NCBI RefSeq assembly: GCF_020700235.1
Contig: NZ_CP085305.1
Coordinates: 124,001 to 188,000 of the forward strand
Direction of reading: 5' to 3'
Origin: Haladaptatus pallidirubidus
GTDB lineage: Archaea; Halobacteriota; Halobacteria; Halobacteriales; Haladaptataceae
DNA: 64,000 nt
Positions within the stretch are counted from its first letter, which is position 1. Every line of letters starts with the position of its first letter. Made by a program: the position numbers and the translations under genes. The notes under the pieces were generated by a model. It worked only from the letters and a program-made list of their open reading frames with translations, had not been told where the DNA came from and made no database searches. Positions 27,206-36,633 of the stretch are shown here, piece after piece.

Positions 27206-28384
27206 ATGTCGGACTTGCGTATTGCCGGCGTAGAGACGTATATCGTAGCGAATCCATGGTAACCTTGGGTTTTCGTTCAGTTAGACACCAATAAGGGAAT
27301 TCAGGGACTTGCCGAGGCGAAAACGCATAGTAAACCAGAGACTGTTGCTGCCGCCATCGAGGAGATGAGCGACTTCTTCATCGGGGAGGATCCATTCGCA
27401 ACTGAGCGTTTGTGGCTGGAGATGTACCGCGATGAATGGTTTTCGAAGAACGTCGTTAATACGACTGTTATCTCAGCCGTTGATATGGCGTGTTGGGATA
27501 TCAAAGGCAAGACGCAGGACCGACCGGTGTACGAACTCATCGGAGGGAACGTCCATGGCGACACGATTCGAGCATATGCCAACGGATGGTATACGGAAAC
27601 GACCGACGATCCAGCGACGTGGCAGAAAGCAGCAGAGCAAGTCGTTGACGATGGATACGACGCGATGAAATTCGATCCGTTCGGAAAATCGTGGCAACGG
27701 ATGGATCGCGAAAAATTCAATCATTCGGTTGATATTGTCCGTGCAGTGCGGGAAGCCGTCGGTCCTGACGTGGATCTCCTCATTGAGGGACATGGTCGAT
27801 TTACTGCTGGACAAGCCCTTGAAGTCGCGAACGCGCTCTCTGAGTACCATCCAACTTGGTTTGAGGAGCCTTGCCCGCCAGACTCCATCAACAGTCTCGG
27901 AAAAGTCGCGAACAAATCTCCGATTCCTATCGCAACCGGTGAGCGATTGGTGTCCAAGTACGAGTTCCGCGATCTTCTTGCGAATACAGATGTCGATATT
28001 ATTCAACCGGTTATTATGAATACTGGTGGGATAACTGAAGCAAAGAAATTTGCCGCACAAGCCGAGGCAGAACACGTGAGCTTTGCTCCACACAATCCAC
28101 AGGGCCCTGTCGCGACGGCGATTTCCGCACATGTGGACGCTGCAGTGCCTAACTTTATGATTCAAGATATTTTACAAATGTATGATGTAGAGTGGGTCAA
28201 CGACCTGCTAGTGGATCCAATCGTCGTCGAAGACGGTCATATTGAAATCCCACAGCGTCCCGGTCTTGGGGTTGAACTCGACAAAGACGTCGTCGTGGAA
28301 CATTCATACTCTAGTGTTAAAGACGAGGTACACACGATCAACCTTTTCGAGAAAGATTGGGAAACCCGTTCATTAGTCGACTGA
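27206..28384 (+). pseudogene. Enolase superfamily dehydratase-like gene with an in-frame TAA at codon 19
   Basis: The ATG at 27206 opens MSDLRIAGVETYIVANPW, then TAA (27260-27262), then PWVFVQLDTNKGIQGLAEA in the same frame and on to 28384. The TAA is the only lesion. The rest has FDPFGK after MK (KxD), LIEGHGRF, WFEEPCPPDS, IPIATGER and FAPHNPQGPVATA (base histidine), resembling galactonate-type dehydratases. A TATA-like tattattac sits about 29 nt before the ATG, so the promoter is intact. Initiation at 27365 would give 339 residues lacking the capping-domain N-terminus and probably no activity. Either a recent nonsense mutation or a sequencing error. Confidence 0.7.
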
Positions 28385-28656
28385 GCGACTTTCACCAATT
28401 CAGATCTATTGAAATAGAACAGTTAACTATTAAATAACAGATTGTTTGCAGCAGTCTATATATTAGTATATGAGTAATATCCTCTTAACGCGAACAAGAA
28501 AGGTATTATCCCGCCGGTCATATGCTCTCTGGCGTGGATCTGTACCTGAGCGACGAGTAGACCCTAACGACCACCAGCCATCAAAGCAATTAATTGACAA
28601 TCGGAGGGTGCAACCGGGTTATATCCTAAGCTGTTGAGTCGGCAATCGTTGGTCGC

Positions 28657-29427
28657 TCATCCAGTTGAAGGGATATCAATATCCTCGACGAGATTTTCGA
28701 GATATTTGGTGAAATGAGCGGCCTCTACACCGACTGTGAGATACTGGACGCCAGCATTGATCCATTTATTCGCGATTTCGGCATTGTCTGCGAACGCACC
28801 TACAATGGTATCCGTTTCGACACCACTCTCACAAACGCGCTGCATGAGTTTTTCAACACGTTCGTGGGTTACCTCTCCGGGGATTCCGAGAGACTGTGAA
28901 AGGTCATATGGTCCCAGAAACACAACGTCGATACCTTCGACTTCAAGAATCTCGTCGATGTTTTCGACTCCACGCTTTCCTTCAACCTGAATTACCAGAA
29001 GTCGCTCTTCGTTTTGCTCTTGCGTGTAGCTCTCGCTTCCGGTATACTCACCGGCACGAACGTACTGCGAGAGTCCCCGACTTCCGAGTGGGTCAAAACG
29101 GGCCGCTTCGACTGCCGCTTCGGCGTCTGATCGCGTCTCGATCTGTGGAACCTGCACGCCCGCCGCACCTAAGTCGAGGGCACGTTGGATTTCAGCTTCC
29201 CGGTTCTCACGAACGCGAACGATTGGCGCGAGATCTTTGTTCTGTGCCGAAGCTGTCAGCTTGAGCGTTGTTTCAGCAGTTAACGGACCGTGTTCTTGAT
29301 CATAGATTACGAAATCCATTCCCGCAACGCCGATCATCTCTGAAACCATGGCTGAGTCTAGTAACTGAAACGTACCGACGGACGTTTCGCCATCAAGCAG
29401 TCTGTCTCGAAACGAGTTTGCAGACAT
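28657..29427 (-). CDS. HpcH/HpaI family aldolase
   Basis: 256 residues. Class II metal-dependent aldolases of this family cleave 2-keto-3-deoxy acids to pyruvate and an aldehyde. Motifs include MDFVIYDQEHGPLT (catalytic His), IVRVRENREAEIQRALDLG, AAGVQVPQIETRSDA, LLVIQVEGKRGVEN and VVFLGPYDLSQSLG, with the substrate-binding Arg and metal-binding Glu and Asp. A TATA-like tatttattac sits about 30 nt before the ATG. Placed between sugar-acid dehydratase genes, it offers an aldolase branch alternative to the dehydratase branch that follows. Confidence 0.85.
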   Translation of the reverse strand: MSANSFRDRLLDGETSVGTFQLLDSAMVSEMIGVAGMDFVIYDQEHGPLTAETTLKLTASAQNKDLAPIVRVRENREAEIQRALDLGAAGVQVPQIETRSDAEAAVEAARFDPLGSRGLSQYVRAGEYTGSESYTQEQNEERLLVIQVEGKRGVENIDEILEVEGIDVVFLGPYDLSQSLGIPGEVTHERVEKLMQRVCESGVETDTIVGAFADNAEIANKWINAGVQYLTVGVEAAHFTKYLENLVEDIDIPSTG

Positions 29428-29566
29428 ATTAACAGATGCCCATCCTTATGTAATAAATATTGTGTGCGGACGCCTGATTTTCGAGAAAAACGACATAGGG
29501 GTAGATCGAATGTCTTGGAGATTTTCCTCGAGGCGGTTCACTACTGATTACGAGCGTGCTGTCCGT

Positions 29567-30448
29567 TTATACCGTAACGGTACCGTTCACGAGACTTCCA
29601 ATGTTGTCGATATCGATCGTAACTTGGTCGCCTTCAGTGAGGGTGAATGACTCGGGCGGCACGAGTGCCGTCCCGGTGAGTAAGACGAGCGTTTCAGGAA
29701 GGGCGTTGTGTCGATCCAGATAGGATACGAGTTCATCACACGTGGTCGCCATCTCACTCGTTGAGGTCGATTCCTCATACATGATTTCTCCATCACGCTC
29801 GATCGTCAACGACATTTCGAGATCATGTGGATCCTCGATGGTCTCCGCCGTAGCGATACAGGGACCGATCGAACAACAGCGGTCGTACACCTTCGCCTGC
29901 GGAAGATACAATGGGTTTTCGCCTTCAATATCCCTGCTGGAAACATCGTTGCCGATAGTGTAGCCGACGGTTTCGCCTCGATGTAGGACGACGCCAAGTT
30001 CCGGTTCTGGAACGTCCCAGTCCGAATCACCACGTACACCGACATCTTCCGACGGACCGACCGTTCGCGACGGTGTCGCCTTCAAGAATAGCTCAGGGCG
30101 TTCATTATCATAAACATCGATGTACACTTCGGGCTTTCCACTCTCTGCTTCGCGCGCTTCTTCACTGATTTGATACGTAACACCGGCTGCCCAAACTTCG
30201 TCGGCGATGACTGGTTGAAGAGGTTTCCCATCAACTGTATCAAGATCAACCTGGTCAGCGTCATCTAGGCGTTTGCGTGCAACATCATCTATCGCCTCGT
30301 TGGTTGCGTTTGCCACTCGTGCGAGTGCTTTGAACGAGGCTAAGTCGGGTGATGCAAAAGTCAAGTCGTATGCGGTTCCGTCCTCATCTTCGACAATGAG
30401 GATATCCGTAGCTGAACGCTCTCCACCTGGGAGTCGGTAATAGCGCAT
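29567..30448 (-). CDS. FAH family 2-keto-3-deoxypentonate dehydratase-like protein
   Basis: 293 residues. It belongs to the FAH branch that includes 2-keto-3-deoxy-D-arabinonate/xylonate dehydratase. Characteristic segments are DVYDNERPELFLKATPSRTV, PEPELGVVL, GNDVSSRDIEGENPLYLPQ, AKVYDRCCSIGP and LLTGTALVPPESFTL. The family reaction converts the keto-deoxy sugar acid to a semialdehyde (2-oxoglutarate semialdehyde for pentoses). Next to it are a xylonate-dehydratase-like gene and an aldehyde dehydrogenase, the other two steps of the Weimberg-type route in haloarchaea. Assignment to pentose is inferred from family resemblance and context. Confidence 0.85.
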   Translation of the reverse strand: MRYYRLPGGERSATDILIVEDEDGTAYDLTFASPDLASFKALARVANATNEAIDDVARKRLDDADQVDLDTVDGKPLQPVIADEVWAAGVTYQISEEAREAESGKPEVYIDVYDNERPELFLKATPSRTVGPSEDVGVRGDSDWDVPEPELGVVLHRGETVGYTIGNDVSSRDIEGENPLYLPQAKVYDRCCSIGPCIATAETIEDPHDLEMSLTIERDGEIMYEESTSTSEMATTCDELVSYLDRHNALPETLVLLTGTALVPPESFTLTEGDQVTIDIDNIGSLVNGTVTV

Positions 30449-30529
30449 TACATAAATAGTGAGTTGATACCGTTAAAAATGTATCGCCATCAAAGATTGG
30501 TAAAATATAATGCCGTATACAATTATTAA

Positions 30530-31762
30530 TTAGTCAAAGAGTGTCTCTCCTTCGACCATGTGTTCTTCGACGGCATCAAGGTCAAGCGTGAGGCCGAGAC
30601 CAGGTTTTTCGGGGATTTCCATCCGACCCTCTTCGATAAGATCGTTCTCTTCAACGAGGTCCTCCCACCAACCGAGTTGGTAGGAGTGATATTCAACGGC
30701 CAGACTGTTCGGTATTGCAGCTGCGACGTGGGCAGAAGCCATCGTCCCAATCGGCGAGGAAACGTTGTGCATCGCAACCGGAATGTAGTAAAGATCCGCG
30801 AGGTCAGCAATCTTTCGTGTTTCTCGCATACCACCTACACGAGGCAGGTCTGGTGCGATGATGTCAACTGCTTGTGGTTCGAGCAACGTCCGTTGGCCAT
30901 ACTTCCGATACACGTTTTCGCCGACGCCAACAGGTGTCGTCGTCGATTTGGTGATCTCTTCCTGGACGTCGTGATTCTCTGGCGGCACTGGGTCTTCGAG
31001 CCACCAAACGTCATAATCTTCAATCGCGGCGGCGAGGCGCTTTGCACTGCCACCAGTGAACGACCAATGACAATCGAACGCCACATCTGCGCGGTCACCG
31101 ACTGTCTCACAGACCCGTTTGACGATTTCGACCTTGTGATCGATTTCGGGACCTCGGAGATGGCGGTTCGCACGATCCTTTTCGTGTCCCGATGGAACGT
31201 CGAGATCGAACTTAATCGCGTCGTAACCAAGTTCAGAGACAACGCGCTCGGCCTCGGCCGCATTGGATTCGGGTTCAGATTCATCGCCGGCATGACAGTC
31301 ACAGTAGATGCGAACTTCGTCACGGTATTTTCCACCGACAAGCTGATACGCCGGAATTTCAAGGAGTTTTCCAGCAACGTCATGAAGCGCGATTTCTATG
31401 CCAGAAATTGCAGAAATTGTTTTCCCAGAGATGGAGCCCTCGCCGGACATCTTCTGGACGAGATGTTCATATAGTCGGTCAATATCAAGTGGATTTTCAC
31501 CAAGTATAAAGGGTTTCATCCGTTCGATAATTGCCGTGTCACCACCACCCCAGTATGCTTCACCAGTTCCTATGACGCCGGCATCAGTGTACACACGTAC
31601 GAGAATCCACGGATAGTTTCCGTCAACCATCGTCGTCTGAACGTCGGTGATTTCCGCGTCGCGAATGCCACCACGGCGATTGGAGACTCCCATCGTTTCG
31701 GCCGAGAGATCGCGCATCGTATACTCCGCGTTCGGATCGCGAATCTTCGCATAATCAACCAT
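30530..31762 (-). CDS. Xylonate dehydratase-like enolase superfamily protein
   Basis: About 410 residues, intact. The N-terminal MVDYAKIRDPNAEYTMRDL strongly resembles the start of haloarchaeal xylonate dehydratase (Haloferax xylose/arabinose pathway). Active-site parts are AIKFDLDVPSG (KxD), VAFDCHWSFTGG, WWLEDPVPPENH, VGVGENVYRKYG and VAMHNVSSPIGT. It should dehydrate a pentonate (xylonate or arabinonate) to the 2-keto-3-deoxy acid used by the neighbouring FAH enzyme. The ATG at 31762 is preferred to 31810 because a TATA-like tttacta lies about 27 nt before it and homologues start here. Confidence 0.85.
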   Translation of the reverse strand: MVDYAKIRDPNAEYTMRDLSAETMGVSNRRGGIRDAEITDVQTTMVDGNYPWILVRVYTDAGVIGTGEAYWGGGDTAIIERMKPFILGENPLDIDRLYEHLVQKMSGEGSISGKTISAISGIEIALHDVAGKLLEIPAYQLVGGKYRDEVRIYCDCHAGDESEPESNAAEAERVVSELGYDAIKFDLDVPSGHEKDRANRHLRGPEIDHKVEIVKRVCETVGDRADVAFDCHWSFTGGSAKRLAAAIEDYDVWWLEDPVPPENHDVQEEITKSTTTPVGVGENVYRKYGQRTLLEPQAVDIIAPDLPRVGGMRETRKIADLADLYYIPVAMHNVSSPIGTMASAHVAAAIPNSLAVEYHSYQLGWWEDLVEENDLIEEGRMEIPEKPGLGLTLDLDAVEEHMVEGETLFD

Positions 31763-32070
31763 TGCATCAACAAGATTCAGATGGGATGTAGTAAACGTTA
31801 CGGATTTCATGGTTCAGACAACACAAAACGATTCTGTGCTTGTTGCTTCACCGATTTTGACGAATTCGTATTTGGGATTGCCGTCTCATAACGTGATTGT
31901 GCAGTACCTCCGAGGACAGGATCGACCCAAAAATGAAAGCACAATCTCTACGGAGTTACGAAGCGACGTGCCTTGATGTCTGACCCTGGAGCGGTTCACG
32001 CCTGGTTCAGTGCTGTCAATTTTTCGATGTACCGTAAGAGTCGTATGGGTAAACTGAGAACAAACACACG
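31763..32070. other. Intergenic region between divergent dehydratase and aldehyde dehydrogenase genes
   Basis: About 300 bp of probable divergent promoter region. No obvious inverted repeat and no strong TATA box for the right-hand gene was seen; nothing else is supportable. Confidence 0.35.
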
Positions 32071-33519
32071 ATGTCGGAAATAAACCAAAACTACGTGAAT
32101 GGTGAGTGGGTCGAATCGGAGACCGGCGACGTCATCGAAGTCGAAAACCCCGCGAATCCAAGCGAAGTCGTCGCAAGCTACCAGAGTTCCAATGCGGAGG
32201 ACGCAACCGCTGCCGTCGAAGCCGCTGCTGCCGCAGCAGACGGCTGGGCAGCGACGCCCGGCCCGGAGCGTGGTCGAATCCTCCGTGAAACTGGAACCCT
32301 GCTTACCGAGCGTAAAGAAGAGCTGACCGATCTCCTCGTTGCCGAAGAGGGCAAGGCATATGGCGAAGCAAACGGCGAGGTGCAGCGTGCGATCGATATC
32401 TTCCATTATTTTTCCGGAAAGGCTGCTGACCTCGGCGGAACTGTCAAAGGTTCAAGTGCCACCAACCAGAATCTTTACACCATCGAAGAACCAGTCGGCG
32501 TCACCTCCCTCATCACGCCGTGGAATTATCCGATAGCCATTCCAGCGTGGAAACTTGCACCGGCACTTGCCGCTGGTAATGCGGTCGTTCTCAAACCGGC
32601 GTCGGCTGCACCCGGTGTTGCTATCGAAATCGCCCGAGCGCTTGATGAAGCCGGACTCCCAGACGGAGTTCTGAACGTCGTTACGGGGTCAGGAAGCACC
32701 GTGGGCGGTGAATTCATCCGACACGATGCGGTAGACGCAGTTTCGTTCACCGGCAGTAGCGAGGTTGGTCAGATGGTATACGAACAGGCGACTGACGCCG
32801 GAAAGCGTGTTCAGACAGAACTTGGTGGGAAGAACCCGACAGTAGTCTCGAATTCGGCTAATGCGGCAGAGGCAGCCAATATCATCGCAAACGGTGGGTT
32901 CGGAACAACCGGTCAATCGTGTACGGCTTGTTCCCGTGCGATCGTTCATGAGGATATTTATAATGAATTTGTCGCCGAACTCGTCGACCGGGCTGAATCT
33001 ACCGACATCGGTCCTGGTTCAGATCACGAAATGGGTCCACAAGTCAGCGCTGACGAACTCGATTCGACGCTTGAGTATATCGAGATCGCTGAGCGCGAGG
33101 GAGCCACGCTCGCAGCAGGTGGCAGCGTCCCCGAAGGTTCAGAAGTCGAGTCGGGATACTTTGTTGAACCGACTGTATTCACCGATGTGGACTCCGATAT
33201 GCGCATCGCACAGGAGGAGGTCTTCGGTCCAGTCATCGCGGTCATCAAGGTGAGTGACTTCGACGAAGCAGTTACAGTGGCAAACGACGTACCTTACGGA
33301 CTTTCAGCGAGCATTGTCACCGACGACCACACGGAAGCCAATCGCTTTATCGACGAGGTGGAGGCTGGTGTCGTGAAGGTCAACGACAAGACAACTGGTC
33401 TGGAGCTTCACGTCCCATTTGGCGGGTTTAAGCGTTCCTCCAGCGAGACGTGGCGCGAACAAGGTGATGCAGGACTGGACTTCTACACGATCCAAAAAAC
33501 TGTGTACGACAGTTACTGA
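32071..33519 (+). CDS. Aldehyde dehydrogenase, 2-oxoglutarate semialdehyde dehydrogenase-like
   Basis: 482 residues, full ALDH length. The catalytic cysteine is in GTTGQSCTACSRAIVH (about 285), the catalytic glutamate in TELGGKNPTVVSNSANA (about 252), the cofactor-binding PWNYP at about 150 and the family FTGSSEVG after it. Its position next to a pentonate dehydratase and a keto-deoxypentonate dehydratase makes 2-oxoglutarate semialdehyde the most likely substrate, giving 2-oxoglutarate for the citric acid cycle (inference). Divergent from the dehydratase gene. Confidence 0.85.
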   Translation: MSEINQNYVNGEWVESETGDVIEVENPANPSEVVASYQSSNAEDATAAVEAAAAAADGWAATPGPERGRILRETGTLLTERKEELTDLLVAEEGKAYGEANGEVQRAIDIFHYFSGKAADLGGTVKGSSATNQNLYTIEEPVGVTSLITPWNYPIAIPAWKLAPALAAGNAVVLKPASAAPGVAIEIARALDEAGLPDGVLNVVTGSGSTVGGEFIRHDAVDAVSFTGSSEVGQMVYEQATDAGKRVQTELGGKNPTVVSNSANAAEAANIIANGGFGTTGQSCTACSRAIVHEDIYNEFVAELVDRAESTDIGPGSDHEMGPQVSADELDSTLEYIEIAEREGATLAAGGSVPEGSEVESGYFVEPTVFTDVDSDMRIAQEEVFGPVIAVIKVSDFDEAVTVANDVPYGLSASIVTDDHTEANRFIDEVEAGVVKVNDKTTGLELHVPFGGFKRSSSETWREQGDAGLDFYTIQKTVYDSY

Positions 33520-34089
33520 CTGAAATTAATCAGTTCTGACATGATGTTTGGGACTGTTGCTTTCTTGTAGCGGTAGTACCCGTTTCTTCTCTTTCCACAC
33601 TGTCTGATTTGATAGCAAATGTTCGTCGACGGATTTCAAACTGGAAAGGGTTCACTGATGGCGTTTCAAACTCAACTCATACGTTCTGCATTACAGAATG
33701 GAATTGCGAATAATTTCGATTTTCCCGTTCGATAATCGATTTAGCTAGCGGAGCTCAGTCTCCGCGCTATGATTTCAGCTGTCGTCTTAGATCGATATTA
33801 CTGCAAATTTCAGGTATGAATAGTCACAACACTCATGTAGAGGGGATAAATCCGGCAACCTATCGAGTGGTTCATTGGTATCGTGAGTGCGGGAGACGAT
33901 AGTATGATACAGAACATTGTTTGACCAAATCATCTACCAGGTAATGTATTGTAGATGTCCCTCCTAGCCGATTCCGGGACATTAGAGTGGTGTTGGCACA
34001 AATATCTTCACTTGGTATTTAATGTATATTTGCATTATTCGTTCCTTATTAGAGAACGCTTATCTGGTTAGCTATTTCTAATATATTAT
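33520..34089. other. Intergenic region, no gene recognised
   Basis: About 570 bp between the aldehyde dehydrogenase and the M20 relic. No supportable frame or clear repeat. Confidence 0.4.
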
Positions 34090-34870
34090 CTATGATTTGG
34101 GGGATGACTCCATGAACCGCAGCACGAACTTTTTCGTCGCCGCTCGTAGTGCGTTTGAACCTTCCTGTGGTGCATTTTCGGCGTGTGCGGATTGCCCAGT
34201 AAATCGAACGAGAAGCTTGCAATTACACCGGGGACGATCGTATCCTGCAATGACTCCCGGTTCGGTTATCGAGACCGAGCCGTAGTGTGGCGTCGAGATC
34301 ATCCACGCCGCTCTTACTCATGGGAATTGTGCCACGACCGCCTTCCTCCGCAGGTTGGAAGAACAGCTTTAGCGTCCCGTTGAAAACGGACTCATCTAAT
34401 TCGCGTTCACGGCCGATTCCAACGGCCGTGTGTTCATCGTGCCCGCAGGCGTGCATCTCCTCCGAATGGCGGCTGACGAACCCATCACGCATCGGAATAT
34501 GCGACTCGTCGCGAGCTTCCATCTGTTCAAGCGCGCCCGATTCGACGCGAACGCCAACCACTGGTTCAGTACCATCGCCGTAAATTCGCCCTGCGACGAG
34601 GCCGGTGACGTCGCCCATTTCTCCCAACATTTCCTCGGGGACACCTTCATCGCGAGCACGGGCACGCACTGTGGCGAGTTCATGCTCATCCGGAACGCCG
34701 AGTCCTTTGTCCACTGCCAACGCCTCCCAGGTTGAGTGTGAAATCCAGTCGATCGAGCTCTGTTGCGGCGAGTGCGGTGGTTCGGAACTCTTTCCATCCG
34801 GCTTCCGGATGTGCGTGCAAGTCTCGCCGAATCTCTACAAGCGAGGCCGTTCCACACTGAATCGTCGTAT
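34090..34870 (-). pseudogene. Decayed M20 family amidohydrolase (N-acyl amino acid amidase type)
   Basis: Read leftwards: EIRRDLHAHPEAGWKEFRTT (typical N-terminus, from about 34830), then a frameshift, then MHACGHDEHTAVGIG and LFFQPAEEGGRG (metal site and catalytic Glu), another frameshift, and GQSAHAENAPQEGSNALRAA. This is the order of AbgB/HipO-like M20 peptidases. The C-terminal part of the catalytic domain is missing, and the total length is about two thirds of normal. Frameshifts and truncation mean it is non-functional. It sits next to a symporter and an intact M20-type enzyme. Confidence 0.75.
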
Positions 34871-34918
34871 TCTACTATTATCGTTTCCGTGAGCAGATGT
34901 TTTCGTTGAAACCGGCCA

Positions 34919-36442
34919 TCAGTCTAAGTTCACCACGGCATCATCGTTCGACGGTTGTTCGTTCACGGCCTGTTGGGTCTTCTGTTTGAGACTATCGAGA
35001 TTGTGTTTATCCGCGGCCGCCAGCACTTTGTCATACTCGGGCTCTTGCACGAGCGAAATCCCGAAGAACAGGAGGATCGAAACCGGGAGTCCGACGAAGA
35101 TTGGGTGCAGTCCCATGAACTCGGCGGTGTCTGAAAACCATCCTGCCCACCACCACGCAACCGTGAGGCCAGCACCGAAGGCGATACTCCAAAATGCGGC
35201 GTCGGACGTCCCGCGCGGCCAGTAAAATGCTGCGAGCCACGGTACGAGAACACCACCGGTCAGTGCAACTGCACCGAAGACGATGAGGTCGATGATTCCG
35301 GGGACTACAAGTGCAAGCGCCAATGAGAGTATCATCAGTCCGAGGACGGCCACCCGTGACGCTTGTTGTTGCTTTTCGCTGTCAGCGTCCGGGTTCATAT
35401 ACCGAATGTAGATGTCCTCGACGAAATTCGATGCACCCGAGAGCAGAAAGCTGTCGCCGCTGCTCATGACCGCAGCCGCGAGTGCCGCGAGGAGAACTCC
35501 GGCGAGCCACGTCGGCAGGATATCGACAGCCATCGTCGGCATTAAGAGTTGAGAGTCGGCAATCGAGGGGTACATCACGATACCCATCGCACCGACAATC
35601 AGTGGAACCGGAATGTAAGCGAACCCGATAATGCCGTTGAGAGTCGTTCCAATGAAGCCATCACGGGGGCTACGTGCCGACATCACTCGTTGGAGGTATC
35701 CCTGCCGGACAAGCATGCTCGGAACAAGCGTCACAACATATCCTGCGATGAGTGTCCATTTCATCGCAAATAGGTCGAATGCCTGTGGTGCGCGCTGGGT
35801 TACTTCGGAGGTCATCGCGGGAACGCCACCGAATTCGAAGATGCCGAGTATCGCCAACATCCAAAGCCCGACGAAGAGAATGATTCCCTGGACGAAGTCT
35901 GTCCACATAACGGCGGCCATCCCACCGAGGATGGTATAGGCGGTGATGACGAGTGCACCGAGAATCGCCGCCTGCTGAATGGTGATGATATCGCCGAGAA
36001 GGAAGCTGATGATAGTTCCTGCCGCCAACCATTGTGCCCCGAGCGTACTGACGAATCGGAGGATGTAAAACGGTAAAGCAATGAACCGCGTCTTCCCGTC
36101 GTAGCGATCCTCCAGCATCGCTGGTATCGTAATATTCGTCGTCTTCGGGAGTTTGTGTCCGAGGAGCACCGCGACGACGAAAAAGCTCGCGAGAGATATA
36201 CCAAAGCTCCAGAACGCAGTAATACTCTGTCCATCATACGTCGATGCCGATAGACCGATGGTTCCTCCTGCACCGATTGCTGTCGCAAAGAACGACAGCG
36301 CGACGAGGTACCATGGTGCGCCTTTCCCCGCGAGGAAGAAATCTTCGAGGTCTTTCATCCCTTTTTTGTGGAAGTACACGCCGATGCCCAACATCCCGAT
36401 GATGTACGCAACGACAATACCTGCTATGTATGACCGTAGCAT
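34919..36442 (-). CDS. Sodium:solute symporter family transporter
   Basis: 507 residues with about 13 membrane helices and a soluble, glutamine-rich C-terminal tail of about 40 residues. Family features are AGKGAPWYLVALSFFATAIG (helix 1-2 region), GALVITAYTILGGMAAVMWTD and AALAAAVMSSGDSFLLSGA (the sodium-site serines of SSS proteins). The substrate is unknown. Its divergent placement about 190 bp from a hydantoinase/carbamoylase-type enzyme points to a nitrogenous compound such as a ureide, hydantoin or amide (inference). Confidence 0.85.
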   Translation of the reverse strand: MLRSYIAGIVVAYIIGMLGIGVYFHKKGMKDLEDFFLAGKGAPWYLVALSFFATAIGAGGTIGLSASTYDGQSITAFWSFGISLASFFVVAVLLGHKLPKTTNITIPAMLEDRYDGKTRFIALPFYILRFVSTLGAQWLAAGTIISFLLGDIITIQQAAILGALVITAYTILGGMAAVMWTDFVQGIILFVGLWMLAILGIFEFGGVPAMTSEVTQRAPQAFDLFAMKWTLIAGYVVTLVPSMLVRQGYLQRVMSARSPRDGFIGTTLNGIIGFAYIPVPLIVGAMGIVMYPSIADSQLLMPTMAVDILPTWLAGVLLAALAAAVMSSGDSFLLSGASNFVEDIYIRYMNPDADSEKQQQASRVAVLGLMILSLALALVVPGIIDLIVFGAVALTGGVLVPWLAAFYWPRGTSDAAFWSIAFGAGLTVAWWWAGWFSDTAEFMGLHPIFVGLPVSILLFFGISLVQEPEYDKVLAAADKHNLDSLKQKTQQAVNEQPSNDDAVVNLD

Positions 36443-36633
36443 GCCTATAGAAAAACGGCCTCACCCTCACTATTTATATTTTTCTTTCTCATCGATAATG
36501 AGTTATTCGTCCTAGAATAACAACCATATATATAATTAGAATCATTATTTCCCACCGGCTGAACTATTCTCGAATATTGTAGTTTTGGTCAGTATGGGAA
36601 AGACACAAATACACACCCTTTGTCCCTTGGACT

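Noticed and set aside
27206..27364. Recoding (stop readthrough) of the TAA at 27260
   Set aside because: TAA is the least likely stop for programmed recoding and no recoding signal is visible; mutation or sequencing error is simpler.
30560..31474. 304-codon plus-strand open frame
   Set aside because: Antisense to the xylonate-dehydratase-like gene and without motifs.
33600..33700. Possible repeat-like GTTTCAAA segments suggesting a CRISPR
   Set aside because: Only two short partial matches, no regular spacing and no cas genes nearby.
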